Shown here one piece after another: positions 60,301-64,000 of a stretch of 64,000 bases of DNA. The notes beneath the pieces are model-generated. The model did not search any database, was not told the DNA's origin, and saw nothing but the letters and a program-made list of their open reading frames with translations. The stretch spans positions 806,001-870,000 of the forward strand of contig CBDBFZ010000003.1 of assembly GCA_965205225.1 (NCBI GenBank). Direction: 5' to 3'. This DNA comes from Litorimonas sp965205225 (GTDB lineage: Bacteria; Pseudomonadota; Alphaproteobacteria; Caulobacterales; Maricaulaceae). Each line of letters begins with the position of its first letter. Positions within the stretch are counted from its first letter, which is position 1. Position numbers and translations under genes: made by a program.

Positions 60301-63300
60301 GACAGGCTGTAGACTAGCGCATCGCCATCCGCATCCGTCGCCGCCGCCATATAGGCTGCAGTCTGATTCTCCTGCGCATTGGCCGTGGCGGGCGAGGTGA
60401 AGACCGGTATATTGTCATTTTCATTCGTCACCGTGATGGCGACATTGTGGTCCGTACTATTGGCACCATCCGACGCGGTGACGATAATGTCATAGACATT
60501 ATCCCCACCATCATCGCCCGGCGCCTCAAAGTCGGGCGCCGCCATAAAACTGACCTCGCCTGTATTGGCATCGATCGTGAACAGGGCCGCATCCGTCCCG
60601 GACAGGCTGTAGACCAGAGTGTCGCCATCCGCATCCGCCGCCGCCGCCATATAGGCTGCGCTCTGGTTCTCCTGCGCGTTGGCCGTGGCGGGCGAGGTGA
60701 AGACCGGTATATTGTCATTGTCATTTGTCACCGTGATGGCGACATTGTGGTCCGTACTATTGATGCCATCCGACGCGGTGACGATAATGTCATAGATATT
60801 ATCCCCACCATCATCGCCTGGCGCCTCAAAGTCGGGCGCCGCTATAAAACTGACCTCGCCTGTATTGGCGTCGATCGTGAACAGGGCCGCATCCGTCCCG
60901 GACAGGCTATAGACTAGAGTGTCGCCATCCGCATCCGTCGCCGCCGCCATATAGGCTGCGGTCTGGTTCTCCTGCGCGTTGGCCGTAGCGGGCGAGGTGA
61001 AGACCGGTATATTGTCATTTTCATTCGTCACCGTGATGGCGACATTGTGGTCCGTACTATTGGTGCCATCCGACGCGGTGACGATAATGTCATAGACATT
61101 ATCCCCGCCATCATCGCCCGGTGCCTCAAAGTCGGGCGCCTCTATAAAACTGACCTCGCCTGTATCGGCATCGATCGTGAACAAGGCCGCATCCGTCCCG
61201 GACAGGCTATAGACTAGCGCATCGCCATCCGCATCCGTCGCCGCCGCCATATAGGCTGCGGTCTGATTCTCCTGCGCGTTGGCCGTAGCGGGCGAGGTGA
61301 AGACCGGTATATTGTCATTGTCATTCGTCACCGTGATGGCGACATTGTGGTCCGTACTATTGGTGCCATCCGACGCGGTGACGATAATGTCATAGACATT
61401 ATCCCCACCATCATCGCCCGGTGCCTCAAAGTCGGGCGCCTCTATAAAACTGACCTCGCCTGTATCGGCATCGATCGTGAACAGGGCCGCATCCGTCCCG
61501 GACAGACTGTAGGCTAGAGTGTCGCCATCCGCATCCGTCGCCGCCGCCATATAGGCCACGGTCTGGTTCTCTTGCGCGTTGGCCGTGGCGGGCGAGGTGA
61601 AAACCGGGGCATTGCCATTTTCACTCGTCACCGTGATGGCGACATTGTGGTCCGTGCTATTGATGCCATCGGATGCGGTGACGATAATGTCATAGACATT
61701 ATCCTCGCCATCATCGCCCGGCGTCTCAAAGTCGGGCGCCTCTATAAAACTGACCTCGCCTGTATTGGCATCAATCGTGAACAAGGCCGCATCCGTCCCG
61801 GACAGGCTGTAGACTAGAGTGTCGCCATCCGCATCCGTCGCCGCCGCCATATAGGCTGCGCTCTGGTTCTCCTGCGCATTGGCAGCGGCGGGCGAGGTGA
61901 AGACCGGTATATTGTCATTGTCATTCGTCACCGTGATGGCGACATTGTGGTCCGTGCTATTGGTGCCATCCGACGCGGTGACGATAATGTCATAGATATT
62001 ATCCCCACCATCATCGCCTGGCGCCTCAAAGTCGGGCGCCTCTATAAAACTGACCTCGCCTGTATCGGCATCAATCGTGAACAAGGCCGCATCCGTCCCG
62101 GACAGACTGTAGGCTAGAGTGTCGCCATCCGCATCCGTCGCCGCCGCCATATAGGCTGCGGTCTGGTTCTCCTGCGCATTGGCCGTGGCGGGTGAGGTGA
62201 AGACCGGTATATTGCCATTGTCACTCGTCACCGTGATGGCGACATTGTGGTCCGTGCTATTGATGCCATCCGACGCGGTGACGATAATGTCATAGATATT
62301 ATCCCCGTTCGCGTCGCCCGGCGCCTCAAAGTCGGGCGCCGCCATAAAACTGACCTCGCCTGTATTGGCGTCGATCGTGAACAAGGCCGCATCCGTCCCG
62401 GACAGGCTGTAGACTAGAGTGTCGCCATCCGCATCCGTCGCCGCCGCCATATAGGCCACGGTCTGGTTCTCCTGCGCGTTGGCCGTAGCGGGCGAGGTGA
62501 AGACCGGTATATTGTCATTGTCATTCGTCACCGTGATGGCGACATTGTGGTCCGTGCTATTGATGCCATCCGACGCGGTGACGATAATGTCATAGATATT
62601 ATCCCCACCATCATCGCCCGGTGCCTCAAAGTCGGGCGCCGCTATAAAACTGACCTCGCCTGTAGCGGCGTCGATCGTGAACAAGGCCGCATCCGTCCCG
62701 GACAGGCTGTAGACTAGAGTGTCGCCATCCGCATCCGTCGCCGCCGCTTCATAGGCCACGGTCTGGTTCTCCTGCGCGTTGGCCGTGGCGGGCGAGGTGA
62801 AGACCGGTATATTGTCATTGTCATTCGTCACCGTGATGGCGACATTGTGGTCCGTGCTATTGATGCCATCCGACGCGGTGACGATAATGTCATAGATATT
62901 ATCCCCACCATCATCGCCCGGTGCCTCAAAGTCGGGCGCCTCTATAAAACTGACCTCGCCTGTATTGGCGTCGATCGTGAACAAGGCCGCATCCGTCCCG
63001 GACAGGCTGTAGACTAGAGTGTCGCCATCCGCATCCGTCGCCGCCGCCATATAGGCTGCAGTCTGGTTCTCCTGCGCATTGGCCGTGGCGGGCGAGGTGA
63101 AGACCGGTAGTGTTGTCGTGACCGGGATTATTTGAACCTGTACCCCGTTCTCAATGCGCAGCTGCGTATTTCCGTCCCTATAGATATTATAGGTGACGCC
63201 GTCCACCGTCGCCGTCCCGGTCAGGATAAAGTTACCGCCACCCAGATCAACCCTGTCATCCGCATCCCCCAGCACGTCGAGGCTCGCCATACCGCCGCCC

Positions 63301-64000
63301 TCGCGCTCCTCCGTTACGTCAAACACGGCCAGCGCGTCCAGCACTAGGCTGTTGGCGCCTGTGCCGGATAGGTCAAACAGTTCGACACTGTCCACGCCGG
63401 CATTGCCGGGGCCCGTCAGGTCGAGCGACAGGCCGGCCCCGTCCAGCACCAATGTGTCCCGGCCCGTACCGCCATCAATCGCCGCAAAGTCAAGGGCGGT
63501 GACGCTGATAGTGTCATCGCCGGCCCCGCCGCGCACCACATCATTCGTGGCAATCGCTGTGAAACTGTCATCGCCGGCATTGCCGGTGAAATTATCCGCC
63601 GCCGCCATGCCCTGCGCTGTGACCGGCGTCAGGCTTTCCGTCCCCATCGCCCCGCCATAGACGACATAGGTCTCGCCGCCGGAACTATTCCCATTCGGGT
63701 CGGTCCCATAGGCCCCGATAATCAGATCATCATAACCGTCGCCATTGACATCCCCCGCCGATGATACGGACCAACCGGACAAGTCAAACGCGTCGATCCC
63801 GGTGAGGATGAAGCCGTTACTGCCGTCCAGCGCCCCGAGATCCAGCACGCCATCCGTGCCCGGCGTGCTCGCCCCGCCATAGACGACATAGGTCTCGCCG
63901 GCTTGACTGTCGCCATTCGGATCGGCCCCCCAGGCCCCGATGACTAGATCATCATAACCGTCGCCATTGATATCCCCCGCAGATGATACGGAAAAGCCGG
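57333..64000 (-). CDS. Second giant cadherin-like / FG-GAP / RTX-like protein, 5' end outside window
   Basis: A paralogue of the 373-21576 gene. The frame is open to the right edge, so the GTG at 63848 is internal and not the start. Read N to C, it enters in an FG-GAP propeller (S-S-A-G-D-I-N-G-D-G-Y-D-D-L near the edge), then an RTX-like domain, eleven cadherin-like repeats (63115 to about 59830), a complete seven-blade FG-GAP propeller (to about 58290), another RTX-like domain and a tail closely matching the first giant gene. At least 2,220 residues lie inside the window. The tail linker has extra L-M-N-P-D / W-N-N-D repeats. Same strand as the first giant gene; likely the same class of exported calcium-binding adhesin. 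Confidence 0.88.
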   Translation of the reverse strand, partial: GFSVSSAGDINGDGYDDLVIGAWGADPNGDSQAGETYVVYGGASTPGTDGVLDLGALDGSNGFILTGIDAFDLSGWSVSSAGDVNGDGYDDLIIGAYGTDPNGNSSGGETYVVYGGAMGTESLTPVTAQGMAAADNFTGNAGDDSFTAIATNDVVRGGAGDDTISVTALDFAAIDGGTGRDTLVLDGAGLSLDLTGPGNAGVDSVELFDLSGTGANSLVLDALAVFDVTEEREGGGMASLDVLGDADDRVDLGGGNFILTGTATVDGVTYNIYRDGNTQLRIENGVQVQIIPVTTTLPVFTSPATANAQENQTAAYMAAATDADGDTLVYSLSGTDAALFTIDANTGEVSFIEAPDFEAPGDDGGDNIYDIIVTASDGINSTDHNVAITVTNDNDNIPVFTSPATANAQENQTVAYEAAATDADGDTLVYSLSGTDAALFTIDAATGEVSFIAAPDFEAPGDDGGDNIYDIIVTASDGINSTDHNVAITVTNDNDNIPVFTSPATANAQENQTVAYMAAATDADGDTLVYSLSGTDAALFTIDANTGEVSFMAAPDFEAPGDANGDNIYDIIVTASDGINSTDHNVAITVTSDNGNIPVFTSPATANAQENQTAAYMAAATDADGDTLAYSLSGTDAALFTIDADTGEVSFIEAPDFEAPGDDGGDNIYDIIVTASDGTNSTDHNVAITVTNDNDNIPVFTSPAAANAQENQSAAYMAAATDADGDTLVYSLSGTDAALFTIDANTGEVSFIEAPDFETPGDDGEDNVYDIIVTASDGINSTDHNVAITVTSENGNAPVFTSPATANAQENQTVAYMAAATDADGDTLAYSLSGTDAALFTIDADTGEVSFIEAPDFEAPGDDGGDNVYDIIVTASDGTNSTDHNVAITVTNDNDNIPVFTSPATANAQENQTAAYMAAATDADGDALVYSLSGTDAALFTIDADTGEVSFIEAPDFEAPGDDGGDNVYDIIVTASDGTNSTDHNVAITVTNENDNIPVFTSPATANAQENQTAAYMAAATDADGDTLVYSLSGTDAALFTIDANTGEVSFIAAPDFEAPGDDGGDNIYDIIVTASDGINSTDHNVAITVTNDNDNIPVFTSPATANAQENQSAAYMAAAADADGDTLVYSLSGTDAALFTIDANTGEVSFMAAPDFEAPGDDGGDNVYDIIVTASDGANSTDHNVAITVTNENDNIPVFTSPATANAQENQTAAYMAAATDADGDALVYSLSGTDAALFTIDANTGEVSFIEAPDFEAPGDDGGDNVYDIIVTASDGINSTDHNVAITVTNDNDNIPVFTSPAATNAQENQTAAYMAAATDADGDTLVYSLSGTDAALFTINAATGEVSFIEAPDFEAPGDDGGDNVYDITVTAFDGTNSTDHNVAITVTDVNELVPLSSLDGSNGFIINGIDGQDFSGSSVSSAGDVNGDGYDDLIIGAPNADPNGDNQAGETYIVYGGASAPGTEGELDLSALDGTNGFTLTGIDAGDLSGQSVSSAGDVNGDGYDDLIIGAQYADPNGDSSGETYIVYGGASAPGTGGVLDLSDLDGTNGFILTGIDAGDDSGFSVSSAGDVNGDGYDDLIIGATGVGSVEGEYDTILGPGEAYVVYGGATGADLVLDRSTLDGTRGFALTGIANGDTLGISVSSAGDVNGDGYDDLIIGADGADSEAGATYIVYGRASAPGTDGVLNLGALDGTNGFTLNGIDTGDASGRSVSSAGDVNGDGYDDLIIGARYADPNGESSGETYIVYGGATAPGTDGELNLGALDGTNGFILTGIDGGDESGRSVSSAGDVNGDGYDDLIIGAYRADPNGNNSGETYIVYGGASAPGTDGVLDLSMLNGTNGFILTGIDMGDYSGWSVSSAGDVNGDGYDDLIIGAPFAAPNGDIWAGETYIVYGGATGTESLVPVTAQGIAAADNFTGNAGDDSFTDIATNDVVRGGAGNDTISITALDFAAIDGGTGVDTLVLGGAGLALDLTGAGNAGVDSVELFDLSGTSANSLVLDAQAVFDVTEEREGGMASLDVLGDADDRVDLSGSSFALTGTAAEDGVTYNVYRDGNAEVRIENGVMVTLAAAGAQSAESKTDTKTETKTDIGIDPVADPRTDPGSGTIRLDNPLMNPDPLMNSDLWNNDPWNNDLWDDLWADGVRSLDQPVHIDEDAILIPLSDPLSFGPLSSGPLPGPWGDLMCWPGLESHPAMQNDLAIILPEMEVVTADMDDF
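59830..63115 (-). repeat. Eleven tandem 300-bp cadherin-like repeats
   Basis: The segment encoding D-N-I-Y-D-I-I-V-T-A-S-D-G recurs at 59881, 60181, 60481 and so on to 62881, exactly 300 bp apart each time. Units begin F-T-S-P-A-T-A-N-A-Q-E-N-Q and end V-A-I-T-V-T-N-D-N-D-N, the D-x-N-D-N linker being a calcium site in cadherins. Units are almost identical, implying recent expansion or homogenisation. Confidence 0.93.

Noticed and set aside
59830..63115. Large repeat array as noncoding satellite or CRISPR
   Set aside because: It is a continuous coding frame; the 300-bp period equals 100 codons of a cadherin-like domain.

Overview
The window reads as the chromosome of an alphaproteobacterium. 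The evidence is 5-aminolevulinate synthase instead of the C5 haem pathway, a cysteine-free (Mg-type) HemB, a type-2 CtaA, and the gene orders glyA-nrdR-rib-nusB-thiL, bamE-UQCC chaperone-plsX-fabH-ihfA-merR, rplM-rpsI-argC and aminotransferase-glpX-recJ. A marine, prosthecate-type relative of Maricaulales/Hyphomonadaceae is plausible, but that placement is inference.

Layout: (1) 1-373 is a scar region holding a repeat copy, the first codons of a secreted-protein gene running off the left edge, and a decayed reading frame. (2) 373-21576 (minus) is one 7067-residue gene for a giant calcium-protein-like surface or secreted protein. It has an N-terminal D-x-D-x-D-G array with an exact 369-bp period, then five modules each made of a cadherin-like array, exactly seven FG-GAP blades and one short RTX-like domain, then a conserved tail. 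(3) 21577-22190 holds its apparent promoter with a 21-bp-spaced direct repeat, a truncated secreted-protein gene, a second copy of the 113-bp flank, and a frameshifted small secreted-protein gene. (4) 22179-56735 is ordinary housekeeping sequence: Asd, an M16 protease, an M48 protease with LemA, a TRAP transporter translationally coupled to the N-degron transferase Bpt and an SLC13 permease, haem genes, SHMT, riboflavin/NusB/ThiL genes, lipid and envelope genes, three tRNAs, CtaA, L13/S9, a frameshifted argC, an aminotransferase, GlpX, RecJ and a DUF192 protein. (5) 56736-57332 has no intact gene. (6) 57333 to the right edge is a paralogous giant gene in the same orientation, with its 5' end outside the window, an 11-unit 300-bp cadherin-like array, one complete seven-blade propeller and the same C-terminal tail.

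The housekeeping genes form short translationally coupled operons with many 4-nt stop/start overlaps. Three genes usually found in these neighbourhoods are not here: ribD between nrdR and ribE, a DUF177 gene before plsX, and hom before glpX. The RibBA-like protein has lost the zinc cysteines of its GTP cyclohydrolase II half. Two genes (argC and a small secreted-protein gene) each lack one base beside a G or C run, so they are either fresh pseudogenes or assembly errors.

The most unusual content is the pair of giant modular genes. Their cadherin number is variable, their propeller blade number is constant, internal segments are perfectly duplicated, the tails are conserved and secretion-signal-like, and one gene is bracketed by direct repeats.
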